A DNA stretch of 64,000 bases from Ruminococcus sp. YE71 (GCF_900119155.1 NZ_FPIR01000008.1:109268-173267); one strand, 5' to 3'; positions 51,598-60,616 are shown, counted from the first letter of the stretch. The notes: generated by a model from the sequence alone, not told the origin. Numbers and translations: made by a program.

Positions 51598-52359
51598 TTA
51601 CGGCGCTTTGCCGATGACTTTGCCGATGCTTTCCTCGTCGGCGTTCGGGAAGAGTGCTCTCACCTGCCCGACTATGCGTTCGCGTGAGATACTCGGAGCT
51701 TCGTCATAGCAAGATGTGACGAGCTCATAACCCCATACAGCTTCGGGCGGAAGCAGTACCGAAACGGGCATACCGTATTCCGCGCCCTTTTTGTTCCTGC
51801 GCCTGTGAAAGTCGGTTATCGTAAGGTAGGTCTGCATCATGAGCCCTGTTATGATACCCGGAAAATTTTTCTCTCCGCCCTTACCGAAGCCGCAGAGCTT
51901 TTTCAGGTCCGATGAAAGTATCTGCTTGTCTGTCCGGATGATGTCGCCGTCGCTGTCTCGTTCGGTGAGCATATCCATGATAAGCTTTTCGCGCCTGTTG
52001 GCAAGACCGTCATCCCAGCGCGAATCAAAATCGTATCCGCCTCGTCTGTAATTTGCGAAAACAGGCAGCCATTCGGTGCTGATAAAGCCTGCTTTGCCGC
52101 CGAAGAATTTACCGTAGGCGACTTCCCTGCCTGACGCGATGATCTCACGCCACTCCCAGGGGTCTTGCTCTCTGTTCCCTGTCCACCAGTACCTCGGAGA
52201 GACGTGTTCCTCTGCGGAAAAGCCCTCTATCTCATTGGCGAACAGCGGCAGGAACCCTATCTCTTTCACCCACGCGACAAGCTCGCTGTGAGACATTATC
52301 CTCAGCGGATCGTTTTCCGAAAGACCGCGCATGATGAACTGACCGTTTATTACTTCCAT
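51598..52359 (-). CDS. Unknown protein, possibly AlkZ-related
   Basis: A 253-residue cytoplasmic protein with RYWWTGNREQDPWEWREIIA, YGKFFGGKAGFIS and a helical C-terminal half. I recall this pattern from proteins named AlkZ-related in related genomes (AlkZ is a winged-helix DNA glycosylase), but I cannot confirm it from sequence alone, and a catalytic QxD motif is not plain. It follows the 109-residue protein at 52381 by 21 bases on the same strand. An AGGTGAGAAA ribosome site precedes the start. Confidence 0.65.
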   Translation of the reverse strand: MEVINGQFIMRGLSENDPLRIMSHSELVAWVKEIGFLPLFANEIEGFSAEEHVSPRYWWTGNREQDPWEWREIIASGREVAYGKFFGGKAGFISTEWLPVFANYRRGGYDFDSRWDDGLANRREKLIMDMLTERDSDGDIIRTDKQILSSDLKKLCGFGKGGEKNFPGIITGLMMQTYLTITDFHRRRNKKGAEYGMPVSVLLPPEAVWGYELVTSCYDEAPSISRERIVGQVRALFPNADEESIGKVIGKAP

Positions 52360-52380
52360 TTTCTCACCTGCGATCAGCCG

Positions 52381-52710
52381 TCACGAAAATGAGAAAGCGA
52401 TATCCTCTGCACTCTCATCAGCCCCGAAATCCCTCGGCTTTTCCGAAAGCATGATCTCGATGCAGTTTGCGTAAATTATCTTATCCATGTTTTCCTCGGT
52501 AAGCTCATAGCCATGTGCGGAAGCCTCATCGAGCGCTTCCCTGAGCGGAAACTCCGACTGTATCCTGCCGATACCGTAAAGATACAGCTCATCGAACTTA
52601 TCTGGCACCTGACTGATGAACTGATAGTTTTCATAACTCAGAGTTTCAGCATTACAGATGCTCACCCTGTCGATCTTTGAAATATACTTCCTGAATTCTC
52701 CGAACTTCAT
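52381..52710 (-). CDS. Small unknown protein
   Basis: A 109-residue soluble protein, not recognised: MKFGEFRKYISKIDRVSICN, ELYLYGIGRIQSEF, then an acidic C-terminus. ATG at 52710 lies 8 bases after AAGGAG, while the longer frame to 52803 crosses the promoter. It shares that promoter with the 51598 gene. Confidence 0.75.
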   Translation of the reverse strand: MKFGEFRKYISKIDRVSICNAETLSYENYQFISQVPDKFDELYLYGIGRIQSEFPLREALDEASAHGYELTEENMDKIIYANCIEIMLSEKPRDFGADESAEDIAFSFS

Positions 52711-52750
52711 TTCCGATACTCCTTCCTGCGGAATTCTGACCGCTGATAAC

Positions 52751-52779
52751 AGTATACCACACTGTGGCATCGGGGTCAA
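52751..52779 (-). promoter_or_regulatory. Promoter of the 52381/51598 gene pair
   Basis: On the (-) strand: TTGACC, a 17-bp spacer ending TGG, and TATACT. Confidence 0.8.
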
Positions 52780-52857
52780 CAGTTTTTTGGCGGTAAAATG
52801 CAATTTTTCACCCTCTTCGGGGCTGATCCCGAAGAGGGCTGTGCATTATTTTCCGAT

Positions 52858-53874
52858 TCAGACAACTACTCTGTTCTTTCCGCTCTTTTTTCCTTTGTAG
52901 AGCTTTTTGTCGATCTGATGTATCCACTCGTCGATGGTGTCGCCGCTGTTCCTGCGGGACATACCCACCGTGATTGTGACCTTTATACTGCTGTCCTCGA
53001 AAACAACGGGTTCCGAGCCGATACCCGCACGCATCTTGTCGAGCATTTCGTGCGAGAGCTGTTCGTCATCCTGACAGAGTATAAGGAATTCCTCACCGCC
53101 CCATCTTGCAATAACGCAGCCTTCGCAGGAAGCCGTCATTTTGCTGCTGATGACCTTCAGCACCTCATCGCCCGCATTATGGCCGTAGGTATCGTTTATC
53201 TTCTTGAAGTCATCTATATCCACCATCGCGAGGATATCGGGCTTGCCGCCTTCGGGCAGTTCCGAGAGCTTTTCGAGCATATAGTGCCTGTTATAGAGCT
53301 TAGTCAGGCGGTCTCTGTGCGCCATCTCGCTGAGCTTCTTCTCCGACTTGATGATATTGCGGATAAGATAGTTCGTGTAGATGACCAGATACCCGAAGAC
53401 CGTCAGCGAATTGAAAATCCAGAAGAAGGGCGCGTACTTTTTTCCGCGGTCATATATCGGACCGTTGACCATGACGTAGCTCATGAACACAAAGTAGATC
53501 AGTGCGATGATTATGCTGATGTACAGAGCCTTGACACCCTTTCTGCCGATCCTGAACGACATATATTCCACCACATAGACGACAGGTATCATCGAAAAAC
53601 AGTACAGGTGAAAACCGTAGCTCTCGCCGAGAAAGACCGTCGTCACCGCCATATACAGCACCAGCCAGCAATAGCAGAACCATAGATAGATCTCCAGATG
53701 ATCCGTATAGACGAGAAAGTACGAGATCACGTATACCAAAGCCGTCGGGATGCTGAAATAAACAAGAAAATCAGCATCGAGCAGCTTAAAAAATGCCATC
53801 AGTCCAAAAACCATCAAAAGCATGACGGTGTTGACCACGTATGCGATCTTTTTAGCAGTTTTCGTGTTCAACAA
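52858..53874 (-). CDS. Membrane GGDEF diguanylate cyclase
   Basis: A 338-residue protein with six hydrophobic segments in residues about 8-175 (MLLMVFGLMAFFKLLDA, LVYVISYFLVY, YCWLVLYMAVTTVFLG, FHLYCFSMIPVVYVVEYM and two more) and a GGDEF domain (about 185-335): DRLTKLYNRHYML, IDDFKKINDTYGHNAGD and ARWGGEEFLILC. GGEEF is an active variant. No RxxD inhibitory site is seen just before it. The outer face has little sequence, so sensing probably occurs in the membrane. Confidence 0.92.
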   Translation of the reverse strand: MLNTKTAKKIAYVVNTVMLLMVFGLMAFFKLLDADFLVYFSIPTALVYVISYFLVYTDHLEIYLWFCYCWLVLYMAVTTVFLGESYGFHLYCFSMIPVVYVVEYMSFRIGRKGVKALYISIIIALIYFVFMSYVMVNGPIYDRGKKYAPFFWIFNSLTVFGYLVIYTNYLIRNIIKSEKKLSEMAHRDRLTKLYNRHYMLEKLSELPEGGKPDILAMVDIDDFKKINDTYGHNAGDEVLKVISSKMTASCEGCVIARWGGEEFLILCQDDEQLSHEMLDKMRAGIGSEPVVFEDSSIKVTITVGMSRRNSGDTIDEWIHQIDKKLYKGKKSGKNRVVV

Positions 53875-53966
53875 AAAGCAACCCCTTTCTGTAAAAAACT
53901 CCCCCCACGCGGACTATCATACCGCTTTTTATACTCAATTAAAGAAATAATACGCTTTATGTTACC

Positions 53967-53995
53967 ATTATAACACTTTTTGTTAACATTGTCTA
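53967..53995 (-). promoter_or_regulatory. Promoter of the membrane GGDEF gene
   Basis: On the (-) strand: TAGACA, a 17-bp spacer ending TGT, and TATAAT. Confidence 0.8.
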
Positions 53996-54046
53996 CCCCT
54001 TTTTGGCGATTTTTTATTTTTCAAGATTGTTTTTCCTCGTTCTGAG

Positions 54047-54094
54047 CAAAAAAATAAACAGCCGATGCCCGAATAGATCGGCGGACATCGGCTG
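54047..54094 (-). terminator. Terminator of the BceAB-type operon
   Basis: CAGCCGATG/CATCGGCTG closes a larger hairpin (54059-54094), and the (-) strand exit is U-rich (TTTATTTTTTT). It lies 29 bases after the permease stop. Confidence 0.9.
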
Positions 54095-54122
54095 AAAGCT
54101 TTTGTATAGTATTTCCGTTTTG

Positions 54123-56177
54123 TTATTTTCTGTCTTTGATTATGCCTTTGCTGCAAAAATAGGTTACGAGGAAGTATCCTCCGTAGATAAGCAGTATCAT
54201 GACCGAGGTCGCGGCGATGGACGAACCCATCTTTTCGGTGCCGAACACCTCTAATATCTGTACCGCGAACTTCATGCCGAACACCGAATGGATAACGGCG
54301 AGCACCAGCGGCAGCAGGAAGAATATCCCCGTCTGACGGAAGAGCGACTTGGAGATATCGCTCTCCTCAACGCCGATCTTGCGGAGCATCTCGTATCTTG
54401 TGATGCTGTCCACGCTCTCGGAAAGCTCTTTGAGGGCGAGTATCGCACCGCAGGCGATGAGGAACACAAGTCCGATGTATAGACCAAGAAAGGTCACCAT
54501 CGCGCCGAGACCGATTGTCGCTTCGGCGATGTCGAGCTTTGTGTTCAGTTCAAGACTGAAACGGCTGTTGTCAAAGTCGTCGGTCATTTTTGTCGTTATC
54601 GCTTCAAAAGCGTCACGGACTGTACTTTCTGTTTTCTTGTTCTCTCTTCTCGAACCACCCTTGTAGGTCGCGATCAGATAATCCATGTTCGCAAAAGTTT
54701 CATCTACAGCCGTATCGGGAACGACTATCATTCCTGCGTTGATATGCTGTGAAGATATATTCACGAAACCATCCTGACACTCGTCATATTTCGAGCGAAG
54801 TGTGTGACCGCAGACGGTCAGTTCGGAGCCCTTCGTCAGCGCACTGTCGCGGAGCGCCTTCATGGATTTAAAATCGCAGAGCACGATGAATTCGTCATCA
54901 CCGAGTGAGAGCGGCTGTCTGCCGTATAGCTTCATCAGCGTATTGTAATCGCTGAGTCGGATGATGGTCTCGGGAACGTCGGTCTGTAAGAAACGGAACT
55001 CCTCAAGGGTCTCATCCAGATGACCGCCGAGCGAATCTGCAAGGGTAAGATCACGGTCTGCGTAAACGTGGAAATGCACGTAGTCCGAAAACTCATCGGT
55101 AAGGTCATAGCCGTACTTTTCGCAGAGCTCGGTCACATCGCCGTAGACAGGAGTTTTCATCTCATCGTCCGAATATTCGAGGTAGGTGAGTTCGAGATCC
55201 GCAGGGCAAAGATCGGTCAGGTTGGAGTTCATCGAGTTGCGGATCGAGAACGCCGCCGCAAGGGTGCAGATGGTCACGAACAGCATCAGGCAGATGACCG
55301 TCATGGAGAACACCATCGTGTTGACCTTGCTGCTTATCTGTCGGAAGGTGAAGCTGTTGAGCCCTTTATGGTAGATGTTCTTCATGGACATTACCACGCG
55401 GAGCAGCATACCCGACACCGACCAGAAGATGAGGAAGGTGGAAACACAGCCCGTTATGATATACATTATAAGACGGCTGCGTGAGAGCTCGCTGTAATTC
55501 CAGCCCACCTGATAGTAGGCAAAGCCGAGCGCTGCCGCCGCCATCAGGAAGATCACAACACAGATCCAGGGATTTTTCAGCCTTATCTGCTCGGAACGTT
55601 TTCCCGACTGTATGAGGTCAATGAGCTTCATTTTCGTGATGACGGCACTGTTGAAGATCATCACCACAAGATACATCACCGCGAAATATATCACGGTCTT
55701 CAGCATCGCTTCGCCCGAAAAGCTGAAACGATATGCGGTCATATCCGCTTCAAAGAGGTTCGCCACAAGAGCGCTCATCAGCTGGGAGAGCCCTATGCCT
55801 ATCACCAGTCCCACTGCCAGCGAACCGATACCGATGATGACCGTTTCGAGCAGCAATATCGCCGATATCTTCGCCTTGCTCATGCCGAGGGTCATGTAGA
55901 GGGCGAACTCACGGTTGCGGCGCTTCATCAGAAAGCGGCTTGCGTAGACGATAAGCAGACCCAGCACGCCTGCCACGAAAACGCTCACGCCCGAAAGCAT
56001 CGTCGTGAGCAGTTCGATGATGTCGCTGCGGTTCTTCGAGACTTCCATCATCGCCGCCTGTCCGCCTATGGCGTTGAACACATAGAACACCGAAACGCCG
56101 ATGATGAGCGTGAAAAAGTATACCGCATAGTCCCGCAGGCTCTTGCGGATATTACTGAGGGAGAGTTTACAGAGCAT
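54123..56177 (-). CDS. BceB-type ABC transporter permease
   Basis: A 684-residue FtsX/BceB-type permease. MLCKLSLSNIRKSLRDYAVYFFTLIIGVSVFYVF is the usual start; about ten membrane segments are seen, with a large outer domain (about 310-520: ICTLAAAFSIRNSMNSNL, DLELTYLEYSDDEMK) between segments 7 and 8, as in peptide-antibiotic sensing and resistance transporters. The C-terminal part has ALKELSESVDSITRYEMLRKIG. It overlaps the ATPase end by 11 bases. It likely senses and helps remove a cell-wall-active peptide. Confidence 0.92.
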   Translation of the reverse strand: MLCKLSLSNIRKSLRDYAVYFFTLIIGVSVFYVFNAIGGQAAMMEVSKNRSDIIELLTTMLSGVSVFVAGVLGLLIVYASRFLMKRRNREFALYMTLGMSKAKISAILLLETVIIGIGSLAVGLVIGIGLSQLMSALVANLFEADMTAYRFSFSGEAMLKTVIYFAVMYLVVMIFNSAVITKMKLIDLIQSGKRSEQIRLKNPWICVVIFLMAAAALGFAYYQVGWNYSELSRSRLIMYIITGCVSTFLIFWSVSGMLLRVVMSMKNIYHKGLNSFTFRQISSKVNTMVFSMTVICLMLFVTICTLAAAFSIRNSMNSNLTDLCPADLELTYLEYSDDEMKTPVYGDVTELCEKYGYDLTDEFSDYVHFHVYADRDLTLADSLGGHLDETLEEFRFLQTDVPETIIRLSDYNTLMKLYGRQPLSLGDDEFIVLCDFKSMKALRDSALTKGSELTVCGHTLRSKYDECQDGFVNISSQHINAGMIVVPDTAVDETFANMDYLIATYKGGSRRENKKTESTVRDAFEAITTKMTDDFDNSRFSLELNTKLDIAEATIGLGAMVTFLGLYIGLVFLIACGAILALKELSESVDSITRYEMLRKIGVEESDISKSLFRQTGIFFLLPLVLAVIHSVFGMKFAVQILEVFGTEKMGSSIAATSVMILLIYGGYFLVTYFCSKGIIKDRK

Positions 56178-56930
56178 CGTTCACATCTCCTCCCAGCAGC
56201 GTTACCACGTCGATGATCTTGTCGAAGAACTGCTTTCGGCTGTCGGAGCCGCGGCTTATCTCGTGGAATACCTTGCCGTCCTTGATGAAAATGACGCGGC
56301 CTGCGTAGCTTGCGGTGAAGCTGTCGTGGGTGACCATCATTATAGTGGCGCCGCACTCACTGTTGAGGTACTTGAAACGCTCAAGCAGCATCTTGCCGCC
56401 TTTGAGTCGAGTGCTCCTGTGGGCTCGTCTGCCAGCACCAGCTTCGGGTCGGTGACGATAGCGCGTGCCGACGCGACCCTCTGCTTCTGACCGCCCGACA
56501 TCTGGTAGGGGTACTTTTGCAAGACCTCGGTGATGCCGAGCTGTTCGGCGACCGTCTTGACCGCCTTGTCTATCTCAGCAGCAGGCTTTTTCTGAATCGA
56601 GAGCGCCAGCGAGATATTCTCGTAAGCCGTCAGCGTGTCGAGCAGGTTGAAGTCCTGAAAAATGAAACCAAGCTTTTCGCGGCGGAACTTGTTCAGCGCC
56701 TTGCCTTTGAGGGTGGTGATGTCGGTATTTTCAAGGCTGATATGCCCTGCCGTCACGCGGTCGATGGTCGAGATGCAGTTGAGAAGCGTGGTCTTTCCGC
56801 TGCCAGATGCTCCCATTATCGCGACAAACTCGCCCTCTTCCACCGAGAAAGATATGTCGTCGATGGCTTTCGTAAGGCTCGATTTGCTGCCGTAATACTT
56901 TTCTATATGCTGAATGTTTAGCAACTCCAT
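56167..56930 (-). pseudogene. BceA-type ABC ATPase with a frameshift
   Basis: The first part (56930 to about 56400) has Walker A GASGSGKTTLLNC, the signature SGGQKQRVASARA and Walker B LVLADEPTGALD. After GALDSK the frame goes wrong; the rest of the protein (KMLLERFKYLNSE, switch MMVTHDSFTASYAGRV) is in another frame, 56391 to 56167. At 56396-56404 the (-) strand reads AAAGGCGGCAAG where AAAGGGCGGCAAG would give the usual SKGGKML, so one G appears lost. A mutated gene or sequencing error are both possible. The transporter needs this subunit. Confidence 0.87.
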
Positions 56931-56959
56931 GATCGTTATTCTCCTTCTGTTCCTACTCG

Positions 56960-57163
56960 TCAGACCTCTTCAGCCTTCTTCAGTGCTTCGCAGCAGCAGC
57001 TGAAGATCGCAGCGTTGCAGGCAAGTATCGAGCAGCCTGCCGCATCCAATCTCTTTTCCTTCACCAAGACCAGCAGAACGCCGATGATGCATACTGCCAT
57101 AGTAACTGAGGAAATAACGAGTGCCTTTCTAATGCTCTTGATTTTCTTTTTTGTGTTTTTCAT
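56960..57163 (-). CDS. Small two-segment membrane protein
   Basis: A 67-residue protein with a basic N-terminus (MKNTKKKIKSIRKA), segments at about 14-34 and 42-60, and an ACNAAIFSCCCEALKK stretch rich in Cys. Not recognised. It is the first gene of the ABC operon, 29 bases before the ATPase, with a AAAGGTGA ribosome site. It may modulate the transporter or kinase, but nothing shows this directly. Confidence 0.7.
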   Translation of the reverse strand: MKNTKKKIKSIRKALVISSVTMAVCIIGVLLVLVKEKRLDAAGCSILACNAAIFSCCCEALKKAEEV

Positions 57164-57217
57164 AAAAGATCACCTTTTCTTTCTTTATTTTCGGGTCATT
57201 GCCCTTTCGATGATCTA

Positions 57218-57284
57218 ATTATAGCACACTTGAAAACGATAGTCGCTGTTTTAATCTTACATAACATTACAATTTTGTAATGTT
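57218..57284 (-). promoter_or_regulatory. ABC operon promoter with perfect BceR-type operator
   Basis: TATAAT (57218-57223 on the (-) strand) has a poor -35, typical of an activated promoter. Upstream, 57263-57284 is a perfect 22-bp palindrome with arms AACATTACAA/TTGTAATGTT; it contains TTACA-N4-TGTAA, matching the TNACA-N4-TGTAA consensus reported for BceR-like regulators. Its centre lies about 53 bp from the middle of the -10. Confidence 0.75.
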
Positions 57285-57287
57285 GGC

Positions 57288-58298
57288 TCAAACAACGTCA
57301 TGCAGGTCGTTTTTGCCGAAAGTAATGGAGATCTCGGTGAACTCCCCCTGCACCGATCCCGCCGAAACGCTGTGACCCAGCTTTCCGCAGAGCTTTTTCA
57401 CGATGTACAGACCCATGCCCGTCGATCTTCTGTGAGTCCTGCCGTTTTCCCCCGTGAAGGATTTTGAAAAAATGTTCGGCAGGTCGGCCGCGGGGATGCC
57501 ACAGCCGTTGTCGCGGAAATGCAGCACTGTTTTTTCGGGGCTGTCCTCAGCGGTAACTGTGATCTCTGTTGCGTCATACTTCATGCTGTTGCCCATCAGC
57601 TGACCGAGGATGAAGCCGAGCCACTTGCCATCGGTCATTACGTTCACGTCAAGACCCTCGGTGTGGAGCGAAATGCCGCGCTCCAGCAATTCCTCACGGT
57701 TCCTGATGGCGATGTCGGCAAAGGTGCGTTTGAGCGACACGGGCTTGATGATATAGTCGCGCTCGGCGTTGCCGCTGCGGGCATAGTAGAGGACGTTTTC
57801 AATGTAGTCGTCGATGCGCCTTATCTGCTCGGCGTATTTGGTGTGATTTGACGAATTGCCGTCATCGTTGTGGCACATCAGCTGCAAACTCGCGACAGGC
57901 AGCTTTATCTCATGCACCCAAAGTTCGAGGTACTCGCGGAACTCCTTGTTCTCGCGGCGGTATTCGGCGATATGCTCGCACATGGATTTGTTGGACTCCT
58001 GCAAAGCCTCATAGAGGATGTGCCCCTCTAAAAAGTCGGGGTCGCTGACCATTTCAGAGAGCAGATATTTTTTGTCCAGCTCGCCGAGACAGTTTTCCAG
58101 CTTGTCATACCAGCTCTTTTTACGGGTAAAGCCCCAGGCTTCGGCGGCAAACATCCCGAGCCAGAGTATCACGCTCACGATGACCGCCGCCTGCACCGTA
58201 ACGCGGAACGCCGCCAGAAATATCAGCACGAGCACCCATGTCCCGCCTGCGATAAGGTACACCGCAAGCCTGTCTTTCATATAATCAGTCAGCTTCAT
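57288..58298 (-). CDS. BceS-type intramembrane-sensing histidine kinase
   Basis: A 336-residue kinase with two close membrane segments (about 12-32 and 36-53) and almost no outer part, the BceS layout in which the transporter does the sensing. The histidine lies in LWVHEIKLPVASL, followed by a FILGQLMGNSMKY N box and TGMGLYIVKKLC G box. Its start overlaps the regulator's stop (ATGA). It stands between the regulator and the operator of the ABC operon. Confidence 0.93.
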   Translation of the reverse strand: MKLTDYMKDRLAVYLIAGGTWVLVLIFLAAFRVTVQAAVIVSVILWLGMFAAEAWGFTRKKSWYDKLENCLGELDKKYLLSEMVSDPDFLEGHILYEALQESNKSMCEHIAEYRRENKEFREYLELWVHEIKLPVASLQLMCHNDDGNSSNHTKYAEQIRRIDDYIENVLYYARSGNAERDYIIKPVSLKRTFADIAIRNREELLERGISLHTEGLDVNVMTDGKWLGFILGQLMGNSMKYDATEITVTAEDSPEKTVLHFRDNGCGIPAADLPNIFSKSFTGENGRTHRRSTGMGLYIVKKLCGKLGHSVSAGSVQGEFTEISITFGKNDLHDVV

Positions 58299-58957
58299 TT
58301 CAGCACATACCCCTGTTTCTTGCGTGTCTCGATGGCGTCGGGCAGCCCCATGTCCGCGAGCTTTCCACGCAGGCGGCTGATGTTGACCGAGAGGGCGTTG
58401 TCATTGACGAACTCGTCGTTGTCCCAGAGGGCGGTCATAAGGTCGTCACGGGTCACTATCTCGCCCTGTCGGTCAAGCAGCAGCTGAAAGATTATCATTT
58501 CGTTTTTGGTGAGTATCTGCTCCTTGCCGCCACGCGACAGGCTGCCCTTGACGGTGCTGACCTCGATATCATGATAATTCTGCACCTGACTGACCTTCGC
58601 GGTGCGTTTCAGAACTGCCGAGATGCGCAGAAGTAGTATCGTCGGGTTGTAGGGCTTTGTGATGTAGTCGTCCGCGCCGTAGCTCATGGACAGCACTTCA
58701 TCAAGCTCTGTGGTGCGGCTGGTAAGCATTATGACGGGGGTGTCGCTGCCCTTGCGGAACTCCTGCAAAAGTGTCTCGCCGTTGACGTTCGGCAGGTTTA
58801 TGTCGAGCAGGATGAGATCGGCATTCGCGGCGGTCATCTGACCCGATACGTTCTCGAAATCGGTCACAACGACCGTATCGTAGCCCGCGTTCCGAAGCAT
58901 GATTGAAAGCTCGTCGCGCAGGGCGGATTCGTCTTCGATTATCATTATTTTTTTCAT
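58295..58957 (-). CDS. BceR-type response regulator
   Basis: A 220-residue OmpR-family regulator: MKKIMIIEDESALRDEL, phospho-Asp in LILLDINLPNVNG, Thr in IMLTSRT, Lys in DDYITKPYNP, and a winged helix with LTKNEMIIFQLLLDRQGEIV and VNDNALSVNISRLRGKL. It should bind the two palindromic sites at 57263 and 59052. ATG at 58957 follows CAGGAG by 8 bases; the frame is open to 59008. Confidence 0.93.
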   Translation of the reverse strand: MKKIMIIEDESALRDELSIMLRNAGYDTVVVTDFENVSGQMTAANADLILLDINLPNVNGETLLQEFRKGSDTPVIMLTSRTTELDEVLSMSYGADDYITKPYNPTILLLRISAVLKRTAKVSQVQNYHDIEVSTVKGSLSRGGKEQILTKNEMIIFQLLLDRQGEIVTRDDLMTALWDNDEFVNDNALSVNISRLRGKLADMGLPDAIETRKKQGYVLK

Positions 58958-59013
58958 TTCTGCTGCTCCTGTATGTATTTTTTTTCGCCTGTAAGTATGA
59001 AGGCACATTGGAT

Positions 59014-59065
59014 ATTATAACATATCATCCGACTTTTTTCAAGTACATCCCTGACAATATTGTGA
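59014..59065 (-). promoter_or_regulatory. Regulator-kinase promoter with second operator-like site
   Basis: On the (-) strand TTGAAA, 17 bp, TATAAT (59014-59042). Just upstream at 59052-59065 lies TGACA-ATAT-TGTGA, one mismatch from the TNACA-N4-TGTAA pattern. It is one helical turn closer to the -10 than the site at the ABC promoter, which may allow autoregulation of different strength. Confidence 0.6.
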
Positions 59066-59074
59066 CAGCACAAA

Positions 59075-59100
59075 GCGCAGAAGCCATAAAGCCTCTGCGC
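59075..59100 (-). terminator. Possible terminator of the epimerase gene
   Basis: GCGCAGA-GC stems around a short loop on both strands; the (-) strand exit TTTGTGCTG is only weakly U-rich. Confidence 0.5.
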
Positions 59101-59114
59101 CTTGTAATTGTATG

Positions 59115-60128
59115 TCAGTGAAAGTCCTTCTTTGCCTTTTCAAGTGCGGCGATGACCCTGTCGCACCAGCTGTCGAATTCCTCGTCGGGGTGCTGATATT
59201 CGGGATGCGCGAGGATGTTTTCGACCGTCCTGCGGATGCCCTCTTTCGCAGTTATCTCCGCCTTGAAGTCGGGGACGATCGCCCTGACCTTCGAGTTATC
59301 GAAGTGGACGGAATTCGCCTTGTCGCCGATGAGACTGCCGACAAAATCATAATCGCTCATATCGGCAAGGGTCTGCGAGGAAACATAATAGGGCTTCAGC
59401 TCAACGCCCAGCGCATCGGCTATCGCGTGATATATCTCGTTCCAGCTGACGCTCTCGTCTGAAGTGATGTGGAAGGCTTCGCCGATTGCCCGCGGGTCGC
59501 CTATCAGCCCCACATACGCCTTTGCAAAGTCGCTGTTGTGAGTTATCGTCCATAGGGAGCTGCCGTCGCCGTGGATTATTACTGGCTTGCCTTCCATGAT
59601 GCGCTTTACCACCTGCCAGCTGCCGTTCCTGCCGTGGACTCCGAGAGGTACGCTGCGCTCGTCATAGGTATGGCTCGGGCGGACTATCGTCACGGGGAAG
59701 CCGTCCTCGCGGAAGCGCTCCATAAGGTATTCCTCGCAGGCTTTCTTGTTGCGCGAGTACTCCCAGTAGGGGTTTTCAAGAGGAGTCTCCTCGGTGATGA
59801 TATAGCTTGTCGGCGGCTTCTGATAGGCGGAGGCGGAGCTTATGTAAATGAACTGCTTCGTTCTGCCGCCGAACAGCCGAAAGTCACGTTCAAGCTGCTG
59901 AGGGACGAAGCCGATGAACTCGCCAACGCAGTCGAAGTCCATTCCTGCCAGCTTTTCTGCGGTCTCCTGTTCGTAGCTGATGTCTGCAATGATCGTGCGG
60001 ACGTTTTCTGGCAGGTCTGCGTTTCGGCTGCCGCGGTTCAGCAGGTACAGCTCGTGACCCTGCTGAGCGAGCAGGCGTGTGATAGCCATGCTGATCGTGC
60101 CTGTTCCGCCGATGAATAATATCCTCAT
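59115..60128 (-). CDS. NAD(P)-dependent epimerase/dehydratase family protein
   Basis: A 337-residue extended short-chain dehydrogenase. The dinucleotide site is ILFIGGTGTISMAITRLLAQQG at the N-terminus; KQFIYISSASAYQKPP has the conserved Ser and Tyr; the Lys region is EYSRNKKACEEYL. It is near the CSP41/isoflavone-reductase-like group used in many Firmicutes. The substrate is unknown. ATG at 60128 follows AAAGGAGAG; the frame is open to 60170. Confidence 0.9.
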   Translation of the reverse strand: MRILFIGGTGTISMAITRLLAQQGHELYLLNRGSRNADLPENVRTIIADISYEQETAEKLAGMDFDCVGEFIGFVPQQLERDFRLFGGRTKQFIYISSASAYQKPPTSYIITEETPLENPYWEYSRNKKACEEYLMERFREDGFPVTIVRPSHTYDERSVPLGVHGRNGSWQVVKRIMEGKPVIIHGDGSSLWTITHNSDFAKAYVGLIGDPRAIGEAFHITSDESVSWNEIYHAIADALGVELKPYYVSSQTLADMSDYDFVGSLIGDKANSVHFDNSKVRAIVPDFKAEITAKEGIRRTVENILAHPEYQHPDEEFDSWCDRVIAALEKAKKDFH

Positions 60129-60274
60129 AGGTCTCTCCTTTCGGTGCGGTCGGGGGGTTCGGTGCTTCATATTTATATTTTATCATATTTACGGGCAAAA
60201 TGCAACACTTCTTTACAAAAACGGCGAATTCTCGTGTGTTTACAGCTTTGCTTGTCAGTTTTATTGTCGGCAGA

Positions 60275-60303
60275 TTGACTTTTTTCATAAGGTTTGGTAT
60301 AAA
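60275..60303 (+). promoter_or_regulatory. Promoter of the truncated receiver gene
   Basis: TTGACT (60275-60280), a 17-bp spacer ending TGG, and TATAAA (60298-60303). Confidence 0.75.
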
Positions 60304-60369
60304 AATCCAAGAGACAAACGCTCCGTAAAAATCGGTTATTTAACAGATCGGAGAGAGATAGGAGAAGTT

Positions 60370-60486
60370 ATGGATAACGAAAATTTCAAAGTCCTGATGA
60401 TAGATGACGATGAGATGATCGCCGCGGCTACGTCCGAGTATTTCAATATGTTCGGCGTAAGGACTGCCTATCAGTCAAAACAATAA
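60370..60486 (+). pseudogene. Truncated response regulator receiver
   Basis: A 38-codon frame, MDNENFKVLMIDDDEMIAAA then EYFNMFGVRTAYQ, is the first beta strand, acidic pocket and first helix of a receiver domain, then stops. Promoter and an AGGAGA ribosome site are intact, but the rest of the regulator is gone. The 60487-60700 stretch after it holds only short open pieces, one being ATG 60541 to TAA 60612 (23 codons). Confidence 0.75.
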
Positions 60487-60616
60487 TTCTGAAAAGCTGG
60501 TAAAATCAATGCTTTTCCCCTCTGCTAATAAATCACAGTCATGTACAAAAAACGAGTGCCGGATGCTTTTATGGAACAGCGTGAGATCGTTGATACTATC
60601 ATTGATTGGTAAAAAG

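Noticed and set aside
60541..60612. Small gene of 23 codons in the remnant region
   Set aside because: It has no ribosome site and no recognisable pattern, and sits among gene fragments; more likely a leftover piece.
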